DNA of 64,000 nt from Craterostigma plantagineum (taxonomy: Eukaryota; Streptophyta; Magnoliopsida; Lamiales; Linderniaceae), in the NCBI GenBank assembly GCA_027422505.1, contig JAPQWV010000662.1:62001-126000 (forward strand), given 5' to 3'. The position numbers were made by a program, and so were the translations under genes. The first letter of the stretch is position 1. Each line of letters starts with the position of its first letter. The notes beneath the pieces are model-generated. The model ran no database searches. It was not told where the DNA came from and worked only from the letters and a program-made list of their open reading frames with translations. Positions 21,055-33,332 of this stretch are shown here, one piece after another.

Positions 21055-22998
21055 TCTATTGGCCGAACAGGCCACTAGCTAGAGGACAGCTCAGATTCTG
21101 ATGCCGAAAGGAAGGTGGAACTTCCGCAGAGACGGACGACGACAACGCATTCACATCATCTCAGAAGGTAGTAACCACTGACTACAAATTTTGACTTGTT
21201 AGTTGAACTACAAACTAGGTATGCTAACATGGTACTTAAGCAGGAATGAGGAATAATAGTCGAGAAAAGCTTCTTAAGTCTAAGGAAACCATAGCTAGTC
21301 TCGAAGAAACTGTCAGGAGCTCTAGTCTCAAAATAGATGAATTAAGTAAGAGACTCCAATCGTATGAGACTATGCATATTCCTTTAGAAAAGCATAGTTT
21401 TATGGTAAAGGAACTAGAATAGAGGCTAGACAATAACCACAAATGTCTACTAAGGAACTTAGATGAGAAAAGCCTTTTTAAAGTAGACTTGAAGCAGCAA
21501 CTAAGAAGGTCACTGGTCTCGAAGATGAATTAGCTAATCAAATTCTAAGATTAGTGAATTAGGGAAGAGTTCAGATGCACGTCAAATCGAAAAGAGCACC
21601 GCACTAATTAACTATGCCCCCTTAGACACCGAACGTAAGAAGTTACATACTAAGATTAAAGAATTAGAAGATGTTCTTGTAAAAAGGCGACAAGCTGATC
21701 AGAGTATATTCATGAATCAACCTAAGGATATAGAATTTTATAACTACAGGTTTTCCTTAGGTTTTAAGAATCTACATCACTTGAAGAAAGTTGATATTAA
21801 GTAACTTTATGGTGTCAAGTACATGGGTCTGGGACTAGCTGCTCTTATGGTTTTTAGTAATGCTAAGGAAATAGATGAGCTAGAAATAGACAAGAGAAAA
21901 GCCAAGACTCGAGTTGAAATCCCCTTCTCCTACAATGAATTGAACCAAAGTTACAAAACTAGGGAAATTCCCAAGCATTGTGACTTTGAGTCAATTTATC
22001 GTCCAGAAGATCGCTCTAAACCCAAGGAAGCACAATATCATCATTCTGAAAATTCTCTCTACATACCCCTATTGTTACGAAAATAGAGGGATTAAGAGCT
22101 TCTTTAGACAAAGAAAGAGAGGATTTTGAAAGTGGAAAGAAAAGATTCCTAAAAGAGACGGAAAATCTCAAAGCTTCCTCCATCTCATAAGTCATTTCTC
22201 GCGCATCTCCCTCAAAAGATAAATTCATTACGTAAAGCGTGAAGAAAGAGATCGCTTTCCAAAGATCAGAAACTTAAAAAGAATATTTTGAAAACTACTA
22301 TCTCTAACTCTGTTTTCCCTACGTCTACAGGGAGCGTAGTGCCAGCGCTAGAGTCGAAGGCGAGAGTGTCTAGTGTAGAAATAAAAAGGAGTCTCTAGAT
22401 GTCAACGGTTTGAATTTATCTCCTCCTTCTGTAAAAAGAAAAGACACTCGTAGAAATAAAAGAGCTGTTTCTTCCCTTCATATTATTGCTTCTACATGCT
22501 CGCTAAAACCCACTATATTCAGAAGCACTAACTTTGAAATAGGCTCTACTTCAGAAGTTACAGTTAATCATTCTAAAACAAATGCCGATAAGATGAATCA
22601 TAAGAAACAAGATCCAGCCGTTAAGAAAGCTTATGGCGCTATCCCTTCTTGTTCTCATCTAAGGTATCCCGTAAGGATCCAATCCCAAAAACACCTGAGG
22701 AGACTATCCAATGAAAAGATCTTTTCCACGCTTCAGCTATTAAGACATTTGTTGGTGCTGAAATTAATCTCCCTGTAAGGTTCAACCCACATGGGTTCCT
22801 AAATCTCCACCAAGGATGACAAAAGCCAAAAGGGTCAAGTCTCCTCCAAAGGCACAACCCAAGACGACTTCCTCGAAAGTAACTTGGGTTGCTAAAGCTC
22901 TTCCAACTAGTAAAAATTTAGGAACCATATCCGAACCAAAGACTAAGTCTGCTAATCTGAGAGGACCCATTTTTACGTGGGTACCTAAAGCTTTCTAA
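21055..22998 (+). pseudogene. Gag C-terminal coiled-coil region of the second SIRE-like copy
   Basis: This continues the Gag interrupted at 14521. Broken frames encode Lys/Glu-rich heptad-like sequence such as SKETIASLEETVRSSSLKID, matching the coiled-coil region at 53560-53660 and 55590-56000. A conserved block, MGLGLAALMVFSNAKEID (21823), matches MGLGLTSLMNFTNSKVIF at 56062. The tail is Lys/Pro-rich (SPPKAQPKTTSSKVTW), with FTWVPKAF just before the protease. A long coiled coil after the knuckle is in keeping with SIRE-type Gag. There are several stops. Confidence 0.7.
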
Positions 22999-23305
22999 TT
23001 GCTTTTGCAGATCCATCATGTGTGGTACCTTGACTCGGGTTGCTCCACACACATGACGGGAAACCAAGAGCTGCTGAACAACTACCAAGACCGACCTAAT
23101 GGAAAATTCAGATTCGGGAACAACGACTCAGCCCCTATTCTAGGATTCAGGGATATCATTCTGGAGAATCGGACCATCAAGGATGCCTCCTACGTTGAAG
23201 GCCTCCGCCATAACTTGTTCAGCATATGCCAATTCTGCGACAAAGGATTCCAGGTGGTCTTTAATGCTGACCGGTGCAGAATATTGGACAGTAAAGACAA
23301 AGAAC
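22999..23305 (+). pseudogene. Copia aspartic protease, interrupted by an LTR
   Basis: The copia retropepsin motif is clear: HVWYLDSGCSTHMTGNQELL, with Asp in DSG. GKFRFGNNDSAPILGFRDI and ASYVEGLRHNLFSICQFCD, the typical copia sequence before the pre-integrase domain, follow. Coding is intact up to DSKDKE and is then cut by a solo LTR at 23306. It resumes after 26599 with GLWKSNLYSINL. It would have processed Gag-Pol. It is inactive because of the insertion. Confidence 0.85.
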
Positions 23306-25284
23306 TGTTGGGGGGAGTGAATTTCAAAAATTTCTCACCGCCATCACTAAGATCGTGCTCGGTATAATAAAGAAAACGTGCATGTACGACATATAATAGA
23401 GTATAAGGGATTACCGTCGCAGCGAAGATACCTAGCTCCCTGTTGTAGTAAACCGTTCCACGCTTCCACGAGCCGCGCCGAAGAGAGTCACGCCGACCCC
23501 GAGACGTATCACAAACCAAGTCCCTCCCAATGATGCCTAGAGGGGGAATGGAGTTGTTTTAAGAGATATATTCCACAAAATTTCCTCTAAGGATGGTACT
23601 TAATTTTTCTCTTTCAAAAGTGAAAAACACACATGAAAACTTTAGTTTTTCACTATGAAAAACTTATGTATTTTATAGGGCACGAAAATTACAAAGAAAA
23701 TACCATATTTTCAAGCTTTGAAAATGATTTGAACCATACAAATAAATATGTCAAAACATAATGGCCTACCTAAGAAAGAAAATTCACTAAGGGTTAATTT
23801 TGCTTAAAAATATTTTTGGTATTTAATACAAAAATTAAAACAATAGAAAACAACACTTTGGCATTTTGCATTCCACATGAATCATGCAACAAATATTTTT
23901 TTTATTTATATATTTCGAAAATTAGAAAAATAAAATACCATTTTTACCCATGTGTTAAAAGTTGGGCCAATAGCTCAATATCTAATAAAGGCTTAATATT
24001 ATTTTTCAGCTCAAAGCACACACTTAAATATTTTTTTCAAATACTCACGTACCATTATTATGAACGACTCAAAGCTCGTTATATCTCTCTTTGATAGATA
24101 CTATCTCAGTGATCCTTTTTAAGTCCGACTCTCTTGGTTCATCTCAACCCGGCAAGGGAGGAATCCAATAATTCGGTAAGCACCTAGCCAATCCCGCGGT
24201 ACCAAATGGATCCCGTGTTGAGAACGAACTTCATCATTTTCACGAAACGACTATAGATTATCGTAGTACGTATAGACCCTTCACTTATGTCCCAGTCGAG
24301 TGAGAATCATGGTTACGTCAAACTCACTAACTCGACTCTATGATTAATTCGTGAAGGCAAAATTACTAAACTACACTCCACGTCCATGTGAGTTAGCTTA
24401 TTGCTTTGGCCAAAGACTTTGTAATTTCCCGCCACCGAATATACATAAAACATATATCTCGATTACTAACAAGACCGTGAATCCCTCACGACCGTCTATG
24501 ACCGGCTATCACCCTTTGTTGTCAAGACCGCATGTCGCAGCCGACCCATGTTCAACCTCGAACAATGCGGGCCGAGAAAACTAGTGACAAGTCAAGACCC
24601 CTGAAGTCAACTCCGTCAAAGACACTTTGGTCTAAGGTCCACGTATAGTACTATAGTTAATCGAATGATCATTGATTACGAGTCGTGTCCAAATATAAGT
24701 TAATCCCCGATTCAACTTATATCAACGTTACGACCTCCCACTTCTCAAGTGAATGGTTGGCACAACCATTTTGGAGTCTTCAACAAATAAGTCATAATCG
24801 ACATTCAGTCACCCTACTGAAATCTAAGACTTATGGACTAATTTAATATCCGAGAATAATAGCTCACCGGTGCCTCCTCTCTCATCCCATGAGAATCGAT
24901 AACTAAACTCGTAAATATGGGATTTATTTTCCGTTTTACCGGATGCCAAATAAGAACTAATGGTAAACAAATAATAAACCTATATAAAATTATATAAAAA
25001 CAAATATTCCATAATCAATTATTGGAATACAATATTCATATACACGGTGAATAATACACGGGTAAATATAAATGCCCTATTCATTTCATCCCCGAATTGC
25101 ATACTGATAAACACATTTCAATGCGTTTATCGTACTATTTATTCGGGGTATAATAGAACTTTAGCAATTAAATTATGCATTTATTCGATATATTTACACT
25201 TGTTTTATTGTTGAAGGAGCTTAGGACGAGTCTCGGGCGAAAAGGAGCGAAAACGAGGCAAAACGGCGCGAAAAGGGGCAACAC

Positions 25285-25605
25285 TGCCCTCGGTCACGGC
25301 CAGACGCATTACGCGTCACGGCCGTGACGCGGGACAGCGGGAAAAAGAGAGGGACGCTGGTGATGGTCACGGCCGTGACGCTTAATGCGTCTGGCCGTGA
25401 CGCGAGGCAGAGAACCACGCTGGTGACGGTCACGGCCGTGACGCTTAATGCGTCTGGCCGTGACGCGAGACAGAGCACCCCACCGATGATGGTCACGGCC
25501 GTGACCTATGATGCACTTGGCCGTGACCTTGGGCAGAAAAGGCGAGACGCGAGCGATGTTGGTCACGGCCGTGACGGCCCATGTCCCAGGCCGTGACCGA
25601 CACGG
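25285..25605. repeat. Palindrome-based tandem array in the nested LTR (period about 68 bp)
   Basis: Around five units each carry the palindrome GGTCACGGCCGTGACG or a one-base variant, followed by a GGCCGTGAC half-site after roughly 20 bp. The array sits just upstream of the TATA box. Both strands show open, repetitive frames because of it. I do not call a protein. Confidence 0.85.
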
Positions 25606-25608
25606 GAA

Positions 25609-25618
25609 TCAGTATAAA
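25609..25618 (+). promoter_or_regulatory. TATA box of the nested LTR
   Basis: AGTATAAAAAG lies directly after the GC-rich palindromic array and before A-rich, transcript-like sequence. Confidence 0.55.
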
Positions 25619-26599
25619 AAGTCCAAATTCGACCCCGAAAAAGACACAACTCACCAGAGATCAAATCCAAACCATCTAAGGACGAATTTAGGGCGAAAAG
25701 AACACAGAATTACATCCCGGAGCGCAAGAGACGAAGCGACGAAGAAATCACGCCCAATTGATCAGAGAACGAAGATTTATCAAGCAAGCGCCGATAATTC
25801 GCCAGTATTCAAGAATCATGAGTCTTCCTTCTCTGTTCTCTAATTCTCTCGTTGTTCTCTCGTCAATTATGCGCAGCTAAATCTCGTTTGTGTTTAGGAT
25901 TAGATGAACGCTAGGATTAGTCGTACTTAAGAGTATATTATCGTGATTTTGTGTTTTGACTATTTATCGTTCTATGAATATGTTTCGTCGCTTTAATATG
26001 TCTATGTGTTAAAGTGATCGTGTGGAAAAACGTTTAGGGCGACAGCTAACAACGTTTAGGCCGTTCATAGAAGATAGGATTCGAGTATAGGGCGAAAGCA
26101 AATACTCGATCCTCGCCGTTAGTAATTATTGAATTTTAGATCCCCGCGAGCGTTTAGGGCGACAGCAAATTCGCGAGCGAGTAGGAAATTACTGCGATTT
26201 AGTCAAGATCACGTAGGAACGATTTTATTGTCTTAGTCGATAACACCTAGAGGGATTCGAATCCCGAGCACTTCTTTATTATTTGAAGCTTCGTATCAGT
26301 TTTAAGCGTGCTATTTGAATCTCTAGTTGATTTAGGAACGATCTGTTAGGATAAGTCGTCAAACAAATTGCGTATTTTGTTTAGGCTAAATATCGAGTCG
26401 ATAGGTCACTACTAGTAATTGATTTATTCCTTGTGTTCGATACTCGTTTACTCACTTTACTGCACTACAAACGATAGGTCCACTGCCTATCGCACGTCGG
26501 TGATAGTAATTAGGTATTCGTTTTAATTATTACTTGTCGCACTTTCCATTCACACACCACGTGTCGATCACATACCGAGGGCATATCCCTAACAAGAAC

Positions 26600-27490
26600 T
26601 CCTCCAAGGGCTTTGGAAATCAAATCTTTACTCGATCAACCTGACGTCCGTGCGGATCTCGACAGTTGTTTGCCTCATCTCCCTTACAACAATTTAGAAA
26701 AACAGCTTATGCCATCAACGTCTCTCTCATCTCAACATCAAAGCTCTTCAACGCCTCTCAATGAAGAAGTTGGTTCACGGTCTACCAACCATCACGTTGC
26801 CTCTACCTCACGTCCTCTGGAACTTCTACACATGGACCTCTGTGGACCGATGCAAACACATAGTATCAACGGACGGAAGTATGTACCGGTCATTGTAGAC
26901 GATTTCTCTCGCTACACATGGACAAAGTTTCTCCGCACTAAAGATGAGATAGGGGACTTGAATATAAATTTCGTGAACTCTACTCAGAACTTGCTACAAC
27001 AGACAATCCAAGTCATCAGAACAAACAACGGTACGGAGTTCAAGAATAAATAACTCATTGACATTTATAAAAAACTTGGGATTAGTCAGCAATTCTCACC
27101 CGCCAAGACTCCTCAACAGAATGGAGTAGTTAAAAGGAAGACTAGAACCCTAGTGGAAGTGCCGCGTACAATGCTGATTCACTCCGGCCTGCCACACTTT
27201 CTTTGGGCGGAAGCAGTACATACCGTCTGTTTCACTCAAAATAGGACGGTCGTTCGTGCTTCGACAAGACTCTGCACGAAATCATCAACAAGCGTGTACC
27301 CAACATCTCCTTTTTCAAGGTCTTCCGGTGCAAGTGGTTTGTGGCGAACGACAGAGAGCAACGTGCTAAGTTCGACCCTAAAGCATTTGAAGCCACATTC
27401 GTCAGGTATTCATTAACTTCTAAAGCGTACAGAGTATACATCTAGTCCAACCATACAATCAAGGAAAGCTACAATGTTAATTTCATGAAG
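26600..27490 (+). pseudogene. Pre-integrase and integrase of the second SIRE-like copy
   Basis: GLWKSNLYSINLTSV opens the GAG-pre-integrase domain. It is followed after frameshifts by RPLELLHMDLCGPMQTHSIN (first Asp), VDDFSRYTWTKFLRTKDEIG, IRTNNGTEFKNK, where the second catalytic Asp is Asn, and QQNGVVKRKTRTLVEVPRTM, where the usual catalytic Glu of VERKN is Lys. The C-terminal part is frameshifted (RASTRLCTKS against the expected FDKTPYEI). Two of the three catalytic residues are therefore replaced, besides frameshifts and a TAA at 27051. Confidence 0.8.
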
Positions 27491-28060
27491 TAGCAGATAT
27501 GGCTCCTAATACGACAGTTTAGCACCCGTATTCACTGGTGTGTTGGCACAAACCAACAAAGACGGCAACAACACAGTCTTCATCATCAGAAGAAGCTTTA
27601 CAATTAGCTCTAGAAGATTTGGACTCACTCTTCGAGTATCTATATACGGCCTAACAACCAAATTACGATACCTACGGTGGAACTTCCACAAGACGATGCC
27701 GATATACCAAGTACTTCGACTGTCTCCACCCCACCCGATTCAGAATTACCACATAATATGACTACTTCAAATGTGGAAGTTGATGAAATATCATCAGAGT
27801 CGATCAACTCTAGTGCAGATATTGAATTACCTAAACCAGCTAAACAATCTCAGTCATTGGAGATCTCGCCTCACAAATGGCTGATGCCTCAATTTCGGCT
27901 TTGCCTCATGAGCGAAAGTGGACTTGAGCTCATCCAGTTTATCAGATTATTGGTAATCCTTCACGTGGAGTTAGAACAATAAACCAGAGCGGACTGTTTA
28001 GCTGCTACTTAAGCCAAAACGAGCCAACAAAGGTAGCCAATGCACTTCAAGACACGGATT
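27491..28060 (+). pseudogene. Integrase-RT linker of the second SIRE-like copy
   Basis: Low-conservation, Ser/Thr/Pro/Glu-rich sequence matches 57061-57560 in the sister copy (for example VLAQTNKDGNN against VLAQNQQKLATT). It holds no separate gene. Frameshifts are present. Confidence 0.5.
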
Positions 28061-28814
28061 GGGTAATTGCGATGCAAGACGAGCAACCAATTCGAACGTC
28101 TTCAAGTGTGGACATTAGTACCCCGTCCGCATGGGAAAACCATCATCAGGACGAAATGGGTATTTATGAACAAGAAGAATGAATATGGAGAAGTACTCAA
28201 GAATAAAGCAAGATTGGTTGCAAAGGGCTATAATCAACAAGAAGGCATTGACTACGACGAGACGTACGCTTTGTGACCCGAATCGAAGCCATCCGCCTTC
28301 TCTTGGCTTATACGGCCCATACCGACTTCAAAGTTACCAAATGGACGTTAAGACCGCCTTTCTCAACGGCGTGTTAAAGGAGGAAGTCTATGTCGCTCAG
28401 CCAGAAGGCTTTGTCGATCAAGCTCATCCCGATCACGTCTATCTATTGGATAAAGCAACGGACTAAACCAAGCCCCACGTGCTTGGTATGATGTCTTGAG
28501 CGAATTCTTTGTAAAGTATGGATTCATCCGAGGAACCATCGATACGACACTCTTCATCAAATAGCAAGACAAAGACTTGATGGTCGTCCAAGTTTACGTA
28601 GACGACATCATCTTCGAATCAACAAATCCACGTCTTTGCAAGAGGCTTGAAGATTTAATGAAGAGCAAGTTTGAAATGAGTCACATGGGAGAGATGCAAG
28701 GTTCCATAGACTACAAGTCAGGCACCTCGAAGATGGAATTTTTATAAGTCGACCAAGTATACGAAAGACATTCTGAAAAAATTCCATCAAGATCAGAGCA
28801 AGCCTCTCAGCACT
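28061..28814 (+). pseudogene. Reverse transcriptase of the second SIRE-like copy, 5' part
   Basis: Copia RT blocks are present: [40 protein letters not shown], a mutated [40 protein letters not shown] and YVDDIIFESTN, with YVDD at 28595-28606. Frameshifts occur near 28275 and 28460, a TAG at about 28562, and a solo LTR cuts the frame at 28815, after LST. RT would copy element RNA into cDNA. This copy is inactive. Confidence 0.85.
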
Positions 28815-31673
28815 TGTAGCACCCGGGTTTCCCGTAAGTCTTTAGGGCCAATAAATTAGCAAAATGCGACTTCTTGATTTATGTGCATCGACATGATCTA
28901 TGCGCATTAACGTGACTTACGTGCATTATGCGACTTATGTGCTATTAATTTCGGGTCCTGACATCGTAAGCACATTAGGGCCAATAAATTTGCATAAAAT
29001 GTGGAATGCAATTACGTGCTTTTCGTGTGTTACCTTCGTCCTTGTGTGACTTACTTGAAGTTTCGTGTGGAATATATTATGTGCCTAGGTGATTTTGTGA
29101 AACTTGGTACAATTAATTTGTACCAAGTGACCCTTAATTGATTTAGGAATTTTCGAAAATGTTGAATAAAGAGGAAAATAATATTAGTAAGAATAAGGAA
29201 ATTGGGCTAATGGTTACAATTGGGCTAGAATTGAAGGTAAATTAAGCCCAAAACCTCGTAGATAAACCTTGGCAACAAACCAAGTTCCTTGAATTAAGGG
29301 AGACCCACGCCTTGCAAACTCAAAAATATCTAAAGATCATTTCTCTCACACTAAAAAGCAAAGGAAGAGAGAGGAAGAAGAAGTCGAACTCAAGCATTTG
29401 AAAGGGTATGAAATTTTACCATTTTTCACGTTTTGTTTTTGCTACAAATTTAGGTTCTATGTTTAGATCTATCATGTTTAGGGAGTTAGCACACTAAGAA
29501 TATGCATAAAAATAGTGATATTCACTAAATTTGAATTTTACGTTTGAGTGTTCATAAGGTATTCATGGAGTTCTTGAGAAAAAGGTAACTTAGATCGATA
29601 GTATGAGGTTTTGCGGGTCAAAAAGATGTTTTTTTTAGGCTAGAGGTCGTGAAGGGTGAGCTTTGCGAACCCCAAGTCACGAACCCTAGGCCAAATGGGA
29701 TTCACGAATCTAATAGGTTTTACATGCCGAGGTTCGCGAAGCCAGAGTAGTTCGCGAAGTGGGTTACTTCGCGAAGTAGTGCAGTATTTTGCGAATCGAG
29801 AGACAAGGAGGGATCGCAGACCATGTTTCGCGAATTGAAGGTGTCACGGGGTGAGGTTTGCGAACCCATGCAAACCCTACTTCGCAAAGCAAGACTTTGC
29901 GGGTCCGGCGAAGTCGGCGAACTCGGCCACTTCGCGAATCGAGCACCTTGCGAACCCGATTTGTGAACCAAGCGAAAGCTTTGCGGGTTGATGGTTTGCG
30001 AACCCCAAGTGGATAGGGACTTTGCGGCTTCATTTTGCGAATTGAGGGCTGACGTTTGCGAACTTACCAACTTTGCGGACCATGCACTTTTGCGAACCCC
30101 AAGCCATTTTGCGAATCCTCATACACATTGCGGGTCCTATGAGGATGGCGAATCGAGTTTTACGAATCCAATGGTTTGCGAACTCAAACACTTCGCAAAT
30201 CAAATTCGCGAATTGAACCCCTTGGATTAAAACGATTTAAGTTATAAAAAAAAATATTCCAATTCCAATGAGCATAGGCTCTTTCAACGCCCAATCATAA
30301 TTGGCCTATCGGTGTCCTTAGGGCCAATTTTCGGTATAGGTAGACGTTGCATTCGATAGAATTTTGGAACGAAAATTATATAGTTGATTTAAAATAACTT
30401 ATGGACTGACTTTATAGCCTTGGCAGGTTTAAAGGATGAAATTTTAGGAATTTCACTAGACCGGCTAGCAAATAGTTTAAAGTCGAAAATTAGGTTCATG
30501 ACTTAAAATAATTCGAGTACTTAGCTAGCTTAATTAATTAATAGCTTACTAATACGAATGTTTTGGTGCCTAAGGTCGGGACTTAGGAAATTCGCCAGGG
30601 CAGGTAGCAGTTAGTCTACGGACGCCAGGTAAGTAGAAATCCAACTACGACACACAACTTGTGTTACGTGCCTAAATTGCGTGATTACGTGCCTACGTGG
30701 TTTTATGAATTTCGTAAATTGATTGAAGTATTTAAATGTGGTAAGTCTATGTTGCATTTACCTACATCTGCATATGCATACTCACGTGCACACACGAACT
30801 CGTGAGGGAGGGTCGTGGGGTTGAGTGTGCATACTATTATGTCGCTTGTATGCGACTAAGACCCGCCGATATAGGCCGGTGTGTCGACTCATAGTTGAGT
30901 CATGGACGACTTCTATGGCACCCTATATGGCGTACGACGCCGGTTATTATTGAGGCAGGAGGAGCGACCCAGGAAGGAGCGACCTAGCTATGCTAGCGTA
31001 GGCTAACTGGCGTAGGCAACTGCCCTATTTGCGGAAGGAGCGACCTGGAAGGAGCGACCTAGGGAGACCTAGCGTAGGCTACCCAGCGTGGGTCGCTGTC
31101 ACGATCCTATTGAGGACATTTGAGCTCTTAGAGGTGCATAGTAAGTGCGTCGCGGGCCCCGAGTGACATTAGTCTGAGTACATTGATACGATTGTTATAT
31201 GCATCGGCGCGGATTGCCTTTGCGAGTGTTATATGCATCGACGCGGATTGTCGTTGCGGGGGAGTGTCACATGCATACATGCATGATTTCTGCTTACTGA
31301 GCCTCGGTGGCTCATTCCTTATGTTGTGTGTTGTAGGCACCGACGACCACGGTATGTGATCGTGTTGAAAGACAAGGCCGATCTTTTGGAGCTTCGCGCT
31401 GCTTTTGGGGTGGACGTGTGTGTGTGGATGACGACCTGTGAGGCCGGGCGCATAGGAGCTTTTGCTGTGCCGACACACCTTCGCCGTTGTAGTTAGACCA
31501 TGTCTGCAACCTAATGTTCGACATGCATTCTTTTGTCTTGTATAGAACGATGTTCCATTCCATAAATGAAAAATGAAAAATTTGTACGCGTTTTCGGTGC
31601 ACTTCTTTATTTACAAACTCGCTAGGCACGTAGAATGCGCTAGAATAGGCGGTTAGGAAGTCGAGGCGCGACA
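28815..31673. mobile_element. Solo LTR inserted in RT (2859 bp)
   Basis: It begins TGTAGCACCCGGGTTTCC and ends GAGGCGCGACA. GCACT occurs at 28810-28814 and 31674-31678 as an exact 5-bp duplication. RT coding continues across it when one GCACT is removed, as in the intact sister sequence LSTPMSTSCKLDADPT. TGTA/G-CACCC starts and CGACA ends are familiar from long LTRs of Tekay/Del-type gypsy elements, so that assignment is plausible. No internal region remains. Confidence 0.85.
29640..30225. repeat. Irregular TTCGCGAA/TTTGCGAA motif array in the solo LTR
   Basis: About 20 copies of GCGAA-centred words (TTTGCGAACCCC, TTCGCGAAGT, TTCGCGAATTG) recur at irregular spacing of about 15-50 bp over nearly 600 bp. 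The core TTCGCGAA is a palindrome. No fixed-period unit is evident. Confidence 0.8.
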
Positions 31674-31678
31674 GCACT

Positions 31679-32476
31679 CCTACGTCATCAAGTTGCAATT
31701 TGGATGCGATCTCACTGGAAAAGCGGTCGACATCACCCTTTATCGTTGCATCATTGGGTCTCTTCTCTATCTCACCTCAAGCAGGCCGGGCATCATGTTT
31801 GCCACATGCCTCTGCGCCCGTTTCCAAGCCGACCAAAAGACTCCCACATGCTCGCAGTCAATAGGATTTTGCTCTACCTCAAGGGCACCTCAACTTTAGG
31901 ACTATGGTATCCTAAAGGAACAAATTTCAAATTAATTTGCTATACTGATGCTGATTGTGCAGGTTGCCGAATGGATAGGAAGAGCACGTCCGATGGCGCT
32001 CAATTTTTAGGCGAAAAGTTGGTTTGCTCATCCAAGAAGCAGAATTGCGTTTCACCATCGACGGCTAAGGCAGAATACGCCGCGGCCGCAGTTGTTGCTT
32101 GCAATTGCTTTGTATGCGAACTAAGCTTCGCGATTATGGGAAAAATTTAAATAATATACCCATATATAGTTATAGTCAAAGTGCCATTGCCATAACGTGT
32201 AACCCTATTCACCATTCACGCACTAAACACATAGACATACGATATCACTTTATTAAAGATCACGTAGAAAAAGACACAATTGACATGTATTTTGCGAACA
32301 CGGAATATCAACTAGCGGACATTTTCACCAAGGCATTGGATGAAAAGATGGTTCCAGCTCCTTGTCGGAAAATTATGCATGTTGAATCTTCCGTAATATG
32401 TGCCTTACGTGCTCCTAGGTGCTTTCATATGTTCTGTTCTATGTGTTTTCATACTAAAATACTATATTTTGCATGA
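31679..32476 (+). pseudogene. RT C-terminus and RNase H of the second SIRE-like copy
   Basis: This resumes after the solo LTR with ITLYRCIIGSLLYLTSSRPG and FATCLCARFQ, then after a frameshift the RNase H: NFKLICYTDADCAGCRMDRK (first Asp), STAKAEYAAAAVVACN (Glu), IPIYSYSQSAIAITCNP, where the usual Asp is Tyr, and SRTKHIDIRYHFIKDHVEKD, ending with QLADIFTKALDEKMV. The loss of the catalytic Asp in YSDSQ and frameshifts show decay. It is directly comparable to 58371-58913. Confidence 0.8.
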
Positions 32477-33332
32477 TACTTAAAACAAAAATAATACATA
32501 CATAAATCTAAAAATTTCAAAAATATATACTTATAGTATTAGGGGAATGACGATATCATTAGGATGCTCGATCTAGTCACGTATGAATTTCCCTGACATG
32601 CGACTGATTAATTGCTTAATTTTGTCAATCTATGTCTCATTCTTGTGTCTAAAAGTCATTAGTTTGTCCACTAGACACAAAGCCACTTCATATAAGTGAG
32701 GATTCTAGCCTTCCTGTTTTTTTCTATGGATTTACTCTTGAGCGAGTCACTCATCAATTGCTTGTCTTAACGAGTGATTCTTGGCCTCATACTCGCCTTG
32801 CATTAGAACGTTAGGAAAAAAATTAGGGCACTTAGGAAATTCTTCACATGGCCAAATAAATATTTCAATCCTTTAACATAGCCTTTAGTCATCCATTTTG
32901 CGCCTTCTCCCAATAACTTTTCTTCACTTGAAACCCCTTCGAGCCTTCAATCGAATATCTAAGTCTTCGGCGGGATATTCGAACGATAAAAGGAGAGGGA
33001 TAATACGATACGACACAGAAATAGATGACAAAAGAAGGTGGAAAACGCACAGCAGGAATGCTCAACGCACAAAAACCAGTCCAAAAGAACCTGCACTTCC
33101 AATTATTGAGATCTTTCAGAAATCATAAGAAGGGGGCATGGATCTTGATGTGAACTTCCCCATCGATAATCTCGTATGCTCATCAGAACAGCTGGAAAGA
33201 GGAGCACCACGAAGTGAATTTCTCCAACGATAATTCGGTCTTATATCGGGAAACGAGAAGAGAAGCAAGGCCTTGGGTTCGAATTCCATAACTGTGAACT
33301 TCATCGAATCGATAATCTCTGAAACCTCTTAA
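32477..33332 (+). other. 3' non-coding region of the second SIRE-like copy
   Basis: No gene is seen. The stretch is colinear with 59000-59900 in the other copy, with shared blocks such as ATGACGATATC, GGATGCTCGATCTA and TGGAAAGAGGA. It continues after the Harbinger-like insertion to 34225. Confidence 0.7.

Larger units (their letters stand above)
25105..26570 (+). mobile_element. Solo LTR nested inside the solo LTR (1466 bp)
   Basis: It begins TGATAAACACATTTCAATGC and ends GTGTCGATCA. CATAC occurs at 25100-25104 and again at 26571-26575 as an exact 5-bp target duplication. The outer LTR resumes with CGAGGGCATATCCCTAACA, which matches the end of its relative at 55560-55577. A TATA box (AGTATAAAAAG near 25611) lies after a palindromic array, giving plus polarity. 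The superfamily is unknown; gypsy is likely from the LTR length. Confidence 0.85.
23306..26594 (-). mobile_element. Solo LTR inserted in pol, carrying a nested LTR
   Basis: It begins TGTTGGGGGG and ends TCCCTAACA on plus. AGAAC occurs at 23301-23305 and 26595-26599 as an exact 5-bp target duplication. A TATAAAAT box on minus (23670-23677) suggests minus polarity. It shares blocks with the solo LTR at 53666-55577, such as GATCCTTTTTAAG then CGACTCTC at 24114 and 54557. Without the inner LTR and its duplication it would be about 1.8 kb. No coding sequence or second LTR is present, so it is a solo LTR left by recombination. Confidence 0.85.

Noticed and set aside
25221..25600. 85-92-codon frames on both strands with repeated GRDARQ-like peptides
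   Set aside because: They result from the palindromic tandem array in the nested LTR, which explains the openness of both strands.
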